Of a stretch of DNA of 64,000 bases, positions 32,447 to 43,810 are shown in pieces. The position numbers were made by a program, and so were the translations under genes. Under the pieces are notes generated by a model that was given only the letters and a program-made list of their open reading frames with translations, did no database searches and had not been told where the DNA came from. The stretch is from Ophiobolus disseminans (lineage: Eukaryota > Ascomycota > Dothideomycetes > Pleosporales > Phaeosphaeriaceae). The first letter of the stretch is position 1. Each line of letters starts with the position of its first letter. The stretch is from NCBI GenBank assembly GCA_010093685.1, contig MU006218.1:407766-471765 (forward strand), given 5' to 3'.

Positions 32447-33167
32447 ATGCGTTCCATCATCGCCCTCTCCGCCGCTGCGTTTGCTGGTCTCGCCGCCGGC
32501 CAGACTGCACCACAGCAGAACTACCCCTACACCATCAACCCCGAGACTGTCTTGAAAACCGACCGAGGTAAGCACGTGCACAATCATCCACATGCTCCGG
32601 GCTAACCTCCCCACAGATGCATGGTGTGCCAACCAGCGCTCTCAGTGCCCTCTCATCTGCCTTCAGCAGCCCGGCGTTACCTCCATGACCACCCTCGACA
32701 ACGAGTGCGACCCGAACGCCCTGACATACAGCTGCGTGTGCGAGAACAACGTCAGCCCCAACATCACGCAATACTCCCAGACTTTGCCCTACTACATCTG
32801 CACACAATTCGGCACCAACTGCGTCAAGGCCTGCGGCAGTGACAACCTCTGTGCATCCAAGTGCCGGTATGCCTTGCTCACGTCTCACCTCCCATGAACC
32901 CATAGCTAACACTGTCTCAGTTCCGACCACCCTTGCGGTGCCCAGGTGCCCTTCCGCGGCAACACCTCCATCCCCTCGACATCCTCCGTCCGCCCCACCG
33001 CCTCCGGCTCACAGACTCGCCCGCCCGTTAGCGGCTTCGGCGGTGCTCAGGCAACGGGTACCAGCTCGACCGGCGGTGCAGCGCCCGGCACATTCGCACC
33101 CAGCGCTGGCATGACCATGGCTGCTCTGCTGAGCAGCGTGTTCCTGGGCTTCGCTGTCCTCTTGTGA
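32447..33167 (+). CDS. secreted Cys-rich, probably GPI-anchored cell-surface protein, 205 aa
   Basis: Three exons: 32447-32567, 32617-32866, 32921-33167; introns 49 and 54 bp; total 618 nt. A signal peptide is clear (MRSIIALSAAAFAGLAAG, cleavage near residue 18). The mature N-terminal domain has about 11-12 cysteines in a tight pattern (WC, QCPLIC, ECDP, SCVCENN, YIC, NCVKAC, LCASKC, HPC), resembling the fungal Cys-rich domain catalogued as DUF7707 and, loosely, CFEM. A Ser/Thr/Gly-rich spacer follows and then a hydrophobic tail (MTMAALLSSVFLGFAVLL) after small residues, a good GPI-attachment signal. One or two Asn sites (NVS, NIT) could be glycosylated. Likely a cell-wall or plasma-membrane surface protein; function unknown. 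Confidence 0.8.
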
Positions 33168-34176
33168 AATTGAGGCCCGCTACCCTTACACCATCTTCTT
33201 TTTGAGTCTTCTCCATGCATAGCGTCCGGGATATACACAGTCCTTTCCTGTTCTACCAGATACCCCCCATTCGGGCTTTACGCTCTTTTTTCTACGAGGC
33301 ATGGCGTTGCCTCATGTTGCATTTAATGTAAGGAGTTTATGATGGAGCATTTAGCTGGGTTTGCATGGGAGAGTAGTTATGTTGCAAAATGGCATGTAGT
33401 ATCTTAGCGTGGCCTGGTGTGTTAATGGAAAGCGAGCGAGGAAGCGTTGGCGAATGCCGCTATCACGTATAGAGTCTACACCATGTCTGATGTGATGTGA
33501 TGCGATGTAGCCATCACTTTTTCGCCCACCGGACAGAACATGCAATAACATCTGTACCCACCAACTGTCAATTGAGTCTGAACTTTACTGATCAAGCAAC
33601 ACCGCGTTGGTATGTTTTTGAACCTCAGCATGTACCTTGGAGCCCTCATCATAAAGGTATTCTTCTTCTCAAGCCATCCAATACCTTCTTAGCGACTACA
33701 TTGAATAGACACATACCAATACTCACCTCCTACAACTCCCAGCCAAACCCTTTACGTGGTCAAGTTGTCCGCCGGCACAAATGTCGTATAAGTCCAAAGG
33801 TGATACATCCGAAAGGCTTGCACGGGCACGAGTGCTACACACGAACCCTTACATGGCCGATGATGGCAAGTATCAGCCAGAGTGTTTTAGTTGTATGTTG
33901 CATTACTAGATATACAAGCGTGTTTATATCGATTTCCAAGAGGCAACGAACACGCATGAACAAGGCTACATGCATAGAAGCGACGGAGCGCGTTGAAAGA
34001 AAAGGGGGTGCTGATCGTTGTCTTGGGTGTCGGGGTAAGAGACACATGTTGTGGTCCGTTCCTCCACTGCCAGACCTTCGTTCCAGCTCTCACACTTCCC
34101 AACAGGCGCCTCTTATCCTACAAGAAGGTTCCCGTTCGAAAAATGCCGTCTGCCTTCACTCGCTTTCCGCTCCTCA
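33168..34176. other. convergent intergenic region
   Basis: About 1 kb of 3' flanking sequence between the GPI-protein gene and the disordered-protein gene. A 305-codon open frame (33497-34414) overlaps the next gene antisense and shows no protein-like composition or homology, so it is left out. Confidence 0.4.
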
Positions 34177-35830
34177 TCACGCCTTGGCACTCCTGTTGGG
34201 CCCGTCGAATGAAGATACCGAAGCAATGACCCAACTACTCCCAGCTCCAGAGGGCGGACTTGCACTCTGTGACTCCATGTGTGCACTGTCATCTTCTGAC
34301 TCGGCGTGGTCGATTACCACATTATCCACTGACGTCTCGGTGCCGTTTGAAGGTGCTTCAGTCTGCACTCGAGTGCTTCGGCGACGCGTCATATCGAAGG
34401 GAAGGTCGGGGTAGTTGTCTGGTTCTGTGGGGAGTTGTTGTGCGCTACTGGTTTTGTGCAGCGACGTACTGGGCGACATGGGGAACGTCATTTGATTGTC
34501 GGACGTCGAGCGGGAGATGAGATGCCGACCGTTCGGCGTCAAACCTCCCCCGGTTCTGGGGCGAAGATCGGTCAGGGAACTATTGTCGACGGATGGCGTC
34601 TCTGGCCTGGGGTATTGCAGTGGGGCGCACGGAAGGGGCTGGCTAGGTAGTGCGCCGTCGAGCTGTGAGTTGTCGGCATCGGCTTCTTGAGATGGGAAGC
34701 TGTGCTCATCAAAGTTTAAGCGGCTCACTAGGCGAAGATCTAGGCGCGGTGGTAGCTGCTGCTTGTCGATGGAGCTTCCATCGTATGATAGCGCTAGATC
34801 ATTGCTACTTCCGTTTGAAGAAGTCCATGATCTACTGCTGTCGATGTCATTGGAGGAGACCGAAAGAAGACTCGAAGAAGTAAGACGTCGATCGGATACG
34901 ATGGTGACAGGAAGCACAGTGCGCCCTGAGATTTGTGGGACGTTCACAGAAAGTTCACCTTCGGGTCGTAGATCAGGTTGCTTTCCACGACTCTTCTTGC
35001 TCGGTCTCTTCAAAAGCTTGTTGATAGTCTTCGAAGGCGACCAAGACCGTCTCCGTCCAAGAGCAACATTTGCATTCGGACGACTGAATCTTGGGACATT
35101 CCGGAAGAAGCCAGAGCCAGGATCAGGTGTCGTAGGGATATTGGGAGGCTTCATCTCTGCACTTGAGGGGCTACTGGCGCCCAAACTATTGCTCATGTGA
35201 CCCAGACGACGGTCAGCTGCTGCGGCGCGTCTCTGGGCCCTTTGAAAGTGTCGAGTGTTGTAAAAATTGCTCGGCCCGTCTGCTGCCATCGAGTCAAGAT
35301 ATGGGATGACTCTGGGAATGTTGGCTCTACCTTCGACACGCTCTCTTGCATCGCTAAGCCCCGGCGGCGCATTGTTTCGCTCCGCGGTGGCTCTTTCCAG
35401 CAAGAGCTCAATCGAATCTGGGGTCTGAGTTGAATCCTTACGGAGCCACTTCCAGCTATCCTTGAGCTGCAATGAAATGCGGTCAAATTGATCAGCAATT
35501 GAAGAGTGCCGACGGCGGCCGGAGTGTTCGTGCGAAACATGATCACCTTCCGTAGTTGAAACCACAGGCATGATAGAGTCGCCATTGGGTAGTGAAGAAT
35601 TGTGAGGCGACGACGTCTCTGGCGCGGTCCTCTTGCGCTTTCCAAGGGATGTCACCCGTGATAGCCTATATGTAATAGATGGCTTTGCAACAGGAGGCAT
35701 CTCGTACTCGTATACAGGCTGTCTTGACCTTTTCAGTCTCTCGACTGCGGCGAAGTTCACGCCGTTGGGATCCTACAAGGTGTCAGTCGAGTTCAATCTA
35801 GTTCGGTTCATCCACACGTACAAATGACAT
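34177..35830 (-). CDS. hypothetical disordered protein, 534 aa
   Basis: Two exons: a 9-nt first exon 35830-35822 (Met-Ser-Phe) and 35772-34177, over a 49-bp intron (GTACGT donor, TTGTAG acceptor); total 1605 nt. The start was chosen because the large exon has no upstream ATG and MSF|DPNGVNFAAVERLKR keeps phase. The protein is mostly low-complexity, rich in Ser, Pro, Asp and basic patches (RRRSWSPSKTINKLLKRPSK, SRGKQ). A more ordered helix occurs at SIADQFDRISLQLKDSWKWL. The many SP/TP and RxxS sites suggest a phosphoprotein. I do not recognise a family; a cytoskeletal, signalling or nuclear scaffold role would be guesswork. Confidence 0.65.
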
Positions 35831-36744
35831 CTTCGCTCATTTCAACCACGATATTAGCAAGCTCTCCGTAATCTTCGCAGTACAGATTTGCGCAATGGTG
35901 TGTATGAGGAACGAAGAATGACTGTCGTGGGCACTTGGGAGCAGAAGCCAACTAAGCACGAGGTTGTTAGGAGCAGAAACTAGCTGTGAGAGAAGCGAAC
36001 GCAGTTCATGCTGGCCGGGGCTACCACAAATTTAGGGAGGCTTGGAATAGCCGGGCCAAGTGACGACAATCTGCATATCGGAGGACGGTACCCAACTATG
36101 CATCAAGACACGGGATGCATCGTGGGATTCGGACTGCACCTCCCAATTTCTGGAAGGCCCTGTAAGTCACAAAATAGGTAAGAGTGCAATGTCGAATATG
36201 ACCGGCGTAACGAAAGGCAATTGTAATTGATCAAACCACCCCTGCTGCTGTCTCGTTTTGATCAACATGGTCGGGACAATATCAGCACGTCCAAGTACAC
36301 ATCAGTCTCGTAAGCACCAACGATCTCGGTTGAGTGGCTCGCAGCAAGGATACACACTTGAAAGTGGAAAAAACCATACTCGTATGAGGAGTTCGTGGAG
36401 GGGAGCCGCCATCATTGGCAAGCATCAGCTCTCGAGCATATCGTCAACCAGATCTGAAGACGAAGCCAGCAAAGGCCAACGGCTGGAGATGGGTCCGCAC
36501 ATGAATTGGCGTCGGAGGATAGCCGGTCAAGAGAGGATCCATGGTCGAAGAAAGTGGAAAGAGGAGGCGGGAGGTGGAGTCTAGGATGGAAGCTGCAACG
36601 GGCCGCTAGCGTCATCTCGGGACCTATCGGAGGTTTTCGAATCGGGACCGATCTGCAAACAGGCCAAACAAGCAGCCTCGTCATGACACCACCATTCCGC
36701 TGCGTTCCAGTCTTCATGTTCCGGCATCCTCCACCAGGCCCGTG
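35831..36744. other. intergenic between divergent genes
   Basis: About 900 bases; should hold the promoters of the disordered-protein gene and COQ6. No gene or repeat recognised. Confidence 0.4.
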
Positions 36745-38277
36745 ATGCCTCTCCGACTGTTCTTGGGCGCGCCCAGGAGCGCCTTGTCAAGATCAGCTGC
36801 TCACGCGCGCATCCCATCGTATCGAAGGTTTGCCTCGACTTCCACAGATGCGCCCGAAATATACGACGTCGTCTGCGTGGGCGGTGGCCCAGCGGGACTG
36901 AGCTTGCTCGCGGGACTGAAAGCATCACCGGTCACAAGTGGGCTTAAAGTCGCGCTTGTCGAGGGCCAAGACCTGCAGAAGAATCGGCTGCCGAAGGACG
37001 CAAGTCTGGAGAACTTCTCCAACCGATGCAGCTCTCTGACACCGGCTTCCGTGAAGAACCTCCAAGGCATGTCGTAATGATGGAGTTCAAAAACATGGTC
37101 ACCTGACTGTTGAGCAGAAATTGGAGCATGGCCGCATGTCAACACGGCACGAGTGCAGCCATACCAGGAGATGCAGGTATGGGACGGCGTGACTGACGCA
37201 CGCATATCCTTTGACTGGGGCACTGCCCGCTCCATTGGCCCTCGAAACCCGGCGCAGCCCACGACTATCGCCTACATGATCGAGAACGTAAACACCACAA
37301 GCATGCTCCTCGGACGCCTCGAACAACTTGGTGGTGTCGACATGATGACGGGCACCAAGGTCAGCTCAATTGAGCTAGGCACGGACACCGAGAAGGTGGA
37401 TCTGTCGTCATGGCCGATTGTGTCGCTGTCCAACGGAAAGACGCTGGCTGCGAGACTTTTGGTCGGAGCAGATGGCGCGAATAGCCCGGTGCGGACTTTT
37501 GCCGGCATCGAAGCACGTGGCTTTGACTACAACAGGCACGGCGTCGTCGCGAGCTTGAAGATTGAAGGTCCGGGCTGGGGAGGTCCAGAGCACAAGATCG
37601 CCTACCAGCGCTTCTTGCCCACAGGACCAATCGCCATGCTTCCACTGCCTGGCAACATGTCCACTCTTGTGTGGAGTACGACGCCTGAGCGCGCCGCAGT
37701 TCTCAAGTCGCTGTCGCAGACTGACTTTGTTGCCATGGTTAACGCCGGTTTCAGGCTGTCGCCCACGGACCTGGAGTACCTGCACACGCTCTCCTCGGGC
37801 CAGGAGGAAGAGGTGGCATGGCGTGAGAAGCATACACCCGCCAACGAGCGAGCGATACCAATGCGAGTCACCAACGTTCAAGCCGGCACCGTTGCCTCGT
37901 TCCCTCTACGAATGCGCCACGCAGATACCTACACCGGCGAGCGAGTTGCCTTGGTGGGCGACGCAGCACACACAATACACCCTCTAGCAGGCCAGGGGTT
38001 GAATCAGGGACAAGGTGATGCAGCGGCCCTGGTGCGCACAGTATCGCATGCGGTGCAGACCGGCCAAGACATTGGGTCGACATTGGCGTTGGAGAGTTAC
38101 AACAGCGAGCGGTATGCCGAGAACAACGCGATGCTGGGTGTATGCGATAAGCTGCACCGACTATACAGCGTAGAATCAGGGCCAATTGTAGGACTGCGAA
38201 GTCTGGGTCTGAGAGCCGTTGATGCTATGGGGCCGCTCAAGGGCTTCTTCATGAATAGGGCGGCGGGCGGATCATGA
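36745..38277 (+). CDS. COQ6: ubiquinone biosynthesis monooxygenase COQ6, 493 aa
   Basis: Two exons, 36745-37066 and 37118-38277, total 1482 nt. The 51-bp intron begins GC (CAAG|GCATGT) and ends GAGCAG; only this join gives SVKNLQ|EIGAWPHVN, the conserved COQ6 sequence. The N-terminus (MPLRLFLGAPRSALSRSAAH and onward) is Arg/Ser-rich without acids, a typical mitochondrial presequence. FAD signatures follow: GGGPAG at about 46-51, RLLVGADGANSPVR, and GDAAHTIHPLAGQGLNQG. Length is close to yeast Coq6 (479). The enzyme hydroxylates the ring at C5 during coenzyme Q synthesis, in the matrix-side CoQ complex. It is followed 177 bp later on the same strand by the ChaC gene. Confidence 0.93.
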
Positions 38278-38454
38278 TATCCACCATACATTGTACATAT
38301 ATTATAGAACACAATCACGACTTCACGGCTTTCTTCGCAGAAGCGTCGGATTGGCATGAAATCGCGCCATTTGCCCCACTTGTACTTGCCCCTCGCGTTC
38401 GCAACGTCAGATCAGTCAGTCGATAAAGCCCATGTCACTAACCTCCATACCAAG

Positions 38455-39395
38455 ATGTCTGATCACCAAAGAGAGATTGAGGAGTTCGGCAACAACGACG
38501 ACTTCTGGCTGTTTGGCTATGGGTAAGGAGAAGCTCCATCTAGCACTACCCATCAACCTCGCTCACGAGCCTCCAGAAGCTTAATATGGAAACCACCGCC
38601 ACATTATGGTATAATCTACAAACACAAAGCTGAGATTCAATGACTGAATCGATACCGCAGACCAGCGCGTACCCGGCTACATCGAAAACTACGTCCGCCG
38701 CTTCTGGCAGGTATGACACACCTCCACAACCACCATGACCAACCAAAAGCTAAGAATTATTACAGGCAAGGTACCACCACAGCCCCACCACATCAACATA
38801 CATACTAACCCAACCAACAGCGAAGACCACCGCGGCACACCCGCCGCCCCAGGCCGCGTCGTCACGCTCATCGACAAAGCGCACTGGGACACTTTAACAG
38901 ACCACGTGCGCCCTTACGTCCCATTGGCATGAAATTCATACTGATGGACTACAGCACGAATCAACCGAACGTGTCTGGGGCGCAGCATACCACATTCCTT
39001 CCACACACGTCGCTGCTGTCCGCTCCTACCTTGACCTCCGCGAAATAAACGGCTACAGCATCCAATTCACTTCCTTCCAGCCGGCCCCCTCCGTCTCCGA
39101 TCCGCAGCCCTCCACCATCAAATGTCTCGTGTACATCGGCCTGCCCGAGAATCCGCAGTTCCTAGGCCCGCAGCAGCCGGATGCGCTGGCGCGCAAGATT
39201 CTGGAGTCGAGGGGCCCGAGTGGCGAGAATAGGGAGTATCTGTATGAGCTGGAGAGGGCACTTGCGGGGCTGGGGCAGGGGAGTGGGGATAGCCATGTGA
39301 AGGATTTGGCGGGGAGGTGTAGGGAGATTGAGGGGAGGGAGGGGGAGGCGAATAGGGAAGGGGTAGTGGATGGGGCTGAGGAGGTGGAGAAATAA
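38455..39395 (+). CDS. GCG1: ChaC-type gamma-glutamylcyclotransferase (glutathione-specific), 226 aa
   Basis: Six exons: 38455-38522, 38577-38608, 38661-38710, 38766-38770 (5 nt), 38821-38905, 38955-39395; total 681 nt. The substrate-binding loop is FGYGSLIWKP. RVPGYIENYVRRFWQ joins through the 5-nt exon to ASEDHRGTPAAPGRVVTLID; skipping it puts the rest out of frame. YLDLREINGYS carries the catalytic Glu of the family. ChaC enzymes cleave glutathione to 5-oxoproline and Cys-Gly in the cytosol (yeast Gcg1). All introns are 48-55 bp with GT-AG ends; the one after the micro-exon has a perfect TACTAAC branch site. The C-terminal 60 residues are Glu/Gly-rich and look like a species-specific extension. 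Confidence 0.88.
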
Positions 39396-40407
39396 TCTGC
39401 TTGGATGTTGTATGTGAATGAGAATGAGCATGTCTTGCAGATATCACTCCTATAACCTACCCTGGTATTGCTGGCAAGACTCCTTTCCAGCCTGTCCAGT
39501 TGATAGTAGCAGGCAGATTGGGAAGCGTACATGCGTCGAATGGCGTGGGCTGGAGAGATTCGATGATTGAAGTCTTACTTAGACTGCTTTCGTAAAAGGG
39601 TATGTAGTTGCCAGAGTCGATCTGTTTCGAGCCTTCTACGGCTGCATTTGGTGTCAGACTATGTTGGCTCTGCTCACGTGTGATTAGTAACAGTCACTAC
39701 TTGCGGGATTTGTGATCCCTTCCCAACACACGCGTGGGGTGTTAGCCTTGCGTAAAAAGATGAGTAACCCCTCCAGCCCTCTTCAACTGGCACATGATTG
39801 GCAACATGCCGCGTACCTGCTGCATGTGCCTGACTGCACAATCGCCTTGGTGCTGCGTCGGAGAAAAGGGATGCGCGATATACGGGTGGTTCATGCACGT
39901 ATGCTTGCGGCGTTGCAGACGTGGAACGTCGTTACGGTCGTATATTATTGATATCTAGAAGTGGAAAGTGGTCTAGGTCGTTCATTACTTGAAGCCTCAT
40001 AACGCCTGCTAACTGCTGCGCCTGCTCTAGGTCTTTCGGTAGGATAGTGCACGGCGCTTGCGCCATTGGTTGTTCGTAATCGTCAGTTCGTGTGGTGCGT
40101 ATATCGCTCAATTTCCCTATACGTGACCCGGCTTTTGTAGTTGCAAGTCTTGGTTTGTTGCGAAGCAATCGTCCGATCGTCCGATCGTTAAGCCTGTTCT
40201 GCTTTATCAAGTACCCAAAACGGAAAGTAGTAAGAGTTGCTGAGAGCTTGCTAGCGGCATAAACCTGCTCACTGTCTATGATGGTCGTGGTTTGGTCCCC
40301 GCATCCATGGAGACGATGGCTGATGTGCGGCTGGCCCTATGTGCACGCCAAGAACGTCAGCATCCATCAGCAGATCTATGGGTTGGGGATATCAGGCGAT
40401 AATGGGG
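39396..40407. other. convergent intergenic region
   Basis: About 1 kb between the 3' ends of the ChaC gene and the regulator gene. Open frames up to 92 codons, no recognisable protein or repeat. Confidence 0.4.
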
Positions 40408-42681
40408 TTACAAACATTGAAAACCATAGCCGGTCCCATATTCATGTAGATATTCGTCCGGTCGGCCCAGTCCTGGGGAATCAAGGTTCGTTGGCAAACC
40501 TGCTCCTATACTTCCGTTGTTGCTGCTGGCTCCCGGAGTATAAACACCATTTGGCGTATCTGGTCCGAGGCTCAAAGCCGCCCAATCGATGCTTTCCCAC
40601 TCGACAAAATCCGGCTCAGCCACGTGGTGCTGGAGGGGACCAACAGGACTATTGGCGTCTTCAGCTTTTGAAGGCGGTTCGAAGTATGGCTCTAGCCTAC
40701 GTACAACGGAACAGTCAAGTATAAGCAAATGAGCATATGGGCAAGAAGTTACGGTTTTCTAACCTGAGATTAACGATCCTGCACCATAGTTGACGTACTG
40801 CTTCGTTCAGCTTGTAGCTGACCCAGCCGCAGAGGTGAAGTCGAGCGAGCAGCGCTTCTGCTGATAGGATGCCGAACTCTTCGCACGCGAGCGATGTCTG
40901 ATACACGAACCAGCTGCTCTCGACTGAGCCCTCGGCTGATATGGCACCAATCGAAAGGATCCATAAGAGAAGGTCAGGACAGAACTGCCATTCGGGGCGG
41001 ATCGTGCAATTGAGTGCTTTCTCGAGTCGTTTGCTGGCAGCGAAGTGCAGCAGGTGGACATCGGCTCGTCGCTGTAACGCCTCAGTGGTCCGCACAGTGA
41101 AAATGAGGAGCGCGACGCATAGCGCGTCTTCTAGCGGCGTGATCAGGTATTCGTTTTCGCGAAGCCACTTCAGCAACATGCACTCAAGGACGCACGAAAA
41201 GTTTTGTATGTCAAGTGGATCGAGAGGACTGCTTGGATCATCAAACCATACGTTAAGGTCAGCAATTAGTGTGAGCACCGACTCTACCAATTCGGTCAGG
41301 GAATCTTTGACACCTGCATGGCGGCAATAGTCGATCAAATGCTGCGAGATACTAGAGCGATAGCCTGGAGGATGCCGAGGAAAGCTTGCGTTGCTAATGT
41401 AATCAAGTGCCGTTGGGTTTGGGGCTTCGAAAGAAGCGATGGCGTGAGCGGTCGAATGCCTGATGCTCAGTAAGCGATGGCCAAACCGATTCGGGCCGGT
41501 GCGTGGGGAAGCCATGTAACACACCAAAGTATAAAGGCTTGCAGAATGCGATTTGAGCTGATTGCCATGAGTCCACCCCGCAGCTGCACCATTCTTCGCA
41601 AGCCATTCATATGTATCGCGCGTTGGTTTGGCTGCTCCTCGTCTAATCGTTCTTGCTCGAAATTGGGTAACAGCAGACTCTCCTCCACCGTGAGGAGATT
41701 GAATACAGCGCCAATGTTCGCGTCCGATATGCCAACACGTACGTCTGGATGTGATATTGCTGCGTTGATGGCTGCGATTGCTTCGGCGCGGTGGTGGAGG
41801 ATGGTTTCGATCGATCCTCTCCCGACGATGTACAGGTGCAACGCTGCAGTGCAAAGTAAGCTGTGCATAAAACCTGGATTACTTATTGCTGTGCCGAACC
41901 AGTCCGATCTCATCAGTGTGGACCGATGCCTGATGTCGACTGCGATGATTCCAGGAGCCATCTCGGCGGCGACTGCAAAGCTCAAGTCAGCGTTGGTACA
42001 ACCCAAACGTTAACTTCAACCCAGTACATGGATCTCGAGGAGCTTCCGAAGACCAGAAAGTCCTCGCTAGAGGCTGTCACTGTGTTCACTCATACCAGGG
42101 TCGTGTTCCACATCCTCGGTAACCTAGAGAAACGTTTATAGATAGAGATGCAGGGTCCTGAACTTACAGTGCTCCAAAAGTTCCGACACACTTCCATTGA
42201 TCTCGACAGAAGAAGTCCGGAATGGGTCGAATAAGGTGTTGCTGGGTTCCTCCTCGGGCGAGATTGGCTTGAGGAGAAGACATCTTGGACACAGCCTTTG
42301 CCCAGGACGGCACAGAAAAATCTGACAGTCTGGACAAAGTTCTCCTTTTACCGAAGTATAGGGCTGGCGCTCCACGGAGGGAAAGTAATCGGACCTGTTG
42401 AGTGAGATTGGAGGGCTCGGCGTCGCCGTGCTTGGTGTGAGTATCGAGTCGGGAGTACCCGGACTTGTACTCTCAGCGCTTCTTCTTTGTTTCGCAGCAT
42501 TTTTGCTAGTGGACCAGGGACGCTCTCTCCGCGCTTTTTGCATGACAAAAGAGCGAGCATTTCGGCGACCTTGGCGGGAAGTTTTCGCCTGTGCCGCATC
42601 GACGAAAAGAAAGTCTTGCTGGATAGGCACGGTTGGCTGTGCACGCGGTCTTCCCTCGGTGGTTTCCCTTTGACTCTCCAT
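40408..42681 (-). CDS. fungal-specific transcription-factor-like protein, 648 aa
   Basis: Four exons: 42681-42168, 41972-41525, 41459-40764, 40696-40408; introns 195, 65 and 67 bp; total 1947 nt. The N-terminus has FLFVDAAQAKTSRQGRRNAR, then SFVMQKARRERPW, the opening of a family often labelled 'tachykinin-family' in ascomycete genomes. Next comes a CPDCQIFLCRPGQRLCPRC segment, which does not fit the six-Cys Zn2Cys6 spacing. From SELLEHFAAEMAPGIIAVD the long helical region resembles the fungal-specific transcription factor/DUF3468 domain (RSDWFGTAISNPGFMHSLLC, TALHLY). The C-terminus is Pro/Ser/Gly-rich, as in activation tails. Likely nuclear regulator; targets unknown, and direct DNA binding is uncertain without a clear zinc cluster. 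Confidence 0.75.
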
Positions 42682-43810
42682 CCTTCTCCCCAGCGCAGGA
42701 CCAGCGGTATGCGGTACCTTTGTCCTGTATCAGAGAGGATTGATGGTGGTGGGCCTCAACCACGTCCAACCGGGGGAGAATTGCGAGTAGTGACGAGGCC
42801 AAAACTTCCTAATCGATGCTCAGTCGCCACCATTTTGCTTTGCACATTTGCCGGAATGGCGTTGGGCTGCGGCTGCGGCTGCTTCGTTTCCAGAGGTGCA
42901 ACTCGATGCCTTGGAGGGGCTCGAGACGTGAAACTATCAAGAACCGGATTCGTGTTAGCCTGCAGAAGCGAGCTCGGGGGTTACAGGGTGTCTGTTACCG
43001 ATGTTAGCCCTTCGTTCTCCTGTATATCGGCGGATAGTCTACCTATTGAGTGTCTGTGGCTATCAAGACGGCCGCAGAAGACTTCCAGAATTCGGTGAAA
43101 GTGACAGGGAGGCGGCAGTATATGTAGGCTATAACCTTGTGGGAAGCTGTTGCCGGGCTGCACGAAAATAGTATCAGTGGTGAATAGTGGTCGGCGCTGC
43201 ATGGAAATAGTTTGGTGCGCATTCTGAGAAGCATCATGTGAGCTGACAGATGGGGCGATGTCATCTTATCAGAATAAATGTTCTTGAGGCTGATACGATG
43301 TCATGCTGGACATTAGGACTGCCATATTGAGGGTTTCCGTTCTTCGTTGGTGCCACCGAATCGGAGCGCGCGACCAGATGCTCGGCACAGCGCGTGGCTG
43401 CTGAACCGTCAGATTCCATGCATCCACGTTGAATAAGTATTCAGTGGGAGCGCAGCCTACATGATTGCTTACAGATGATGTTTCCGAGATCAAGGATAGC
43501 CCGCGCGGGCCATATCTATTTCAATTCGCCTCTTGCCTTCGTGTCAGTGAAATATTGTTACTAAGGATGTGGTGGTCGTTCGCTGCTCTCGGACCAGCTG
43601 CAGGGGAACGAGACGGACCCTTGGCTCTGTGCGTCATCACATGCGAGACTCGACAATACCACAGACATGTCAATTGCTCGAAGTCGCGAGTGAAGTTGCT
43701 ATGGGAATGCGTCGACGCGTCAACGTCGCGTGAGTGGAACAAAGCCGCTCCGATCCGGCGACGTCGTTTTAGCAGCGACTACCGGCCACTTCCTCACATT
43801 GGCCTCCACT
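42682..43810. other. shared upstream region of the regulator and ZIP genes
   Basis: About 1.1 kb between divergent starts. No gene recognised; short open frames on both strands only. Zinc-responsive promoter motifs were not evident by eye. Confidence 0.35.

Noticed and set aside
33497..34414. 305-codon open frame on the plus strand
   Set aside because: Antisense to the 3' end of the disordered-protein gene; no domain, no codon-like composition, no intron logic.
39932..40210. 92-codon minus-strand frame
   Set aside because: No resemblance and no conserved start; lies in convergent 3' flanks.
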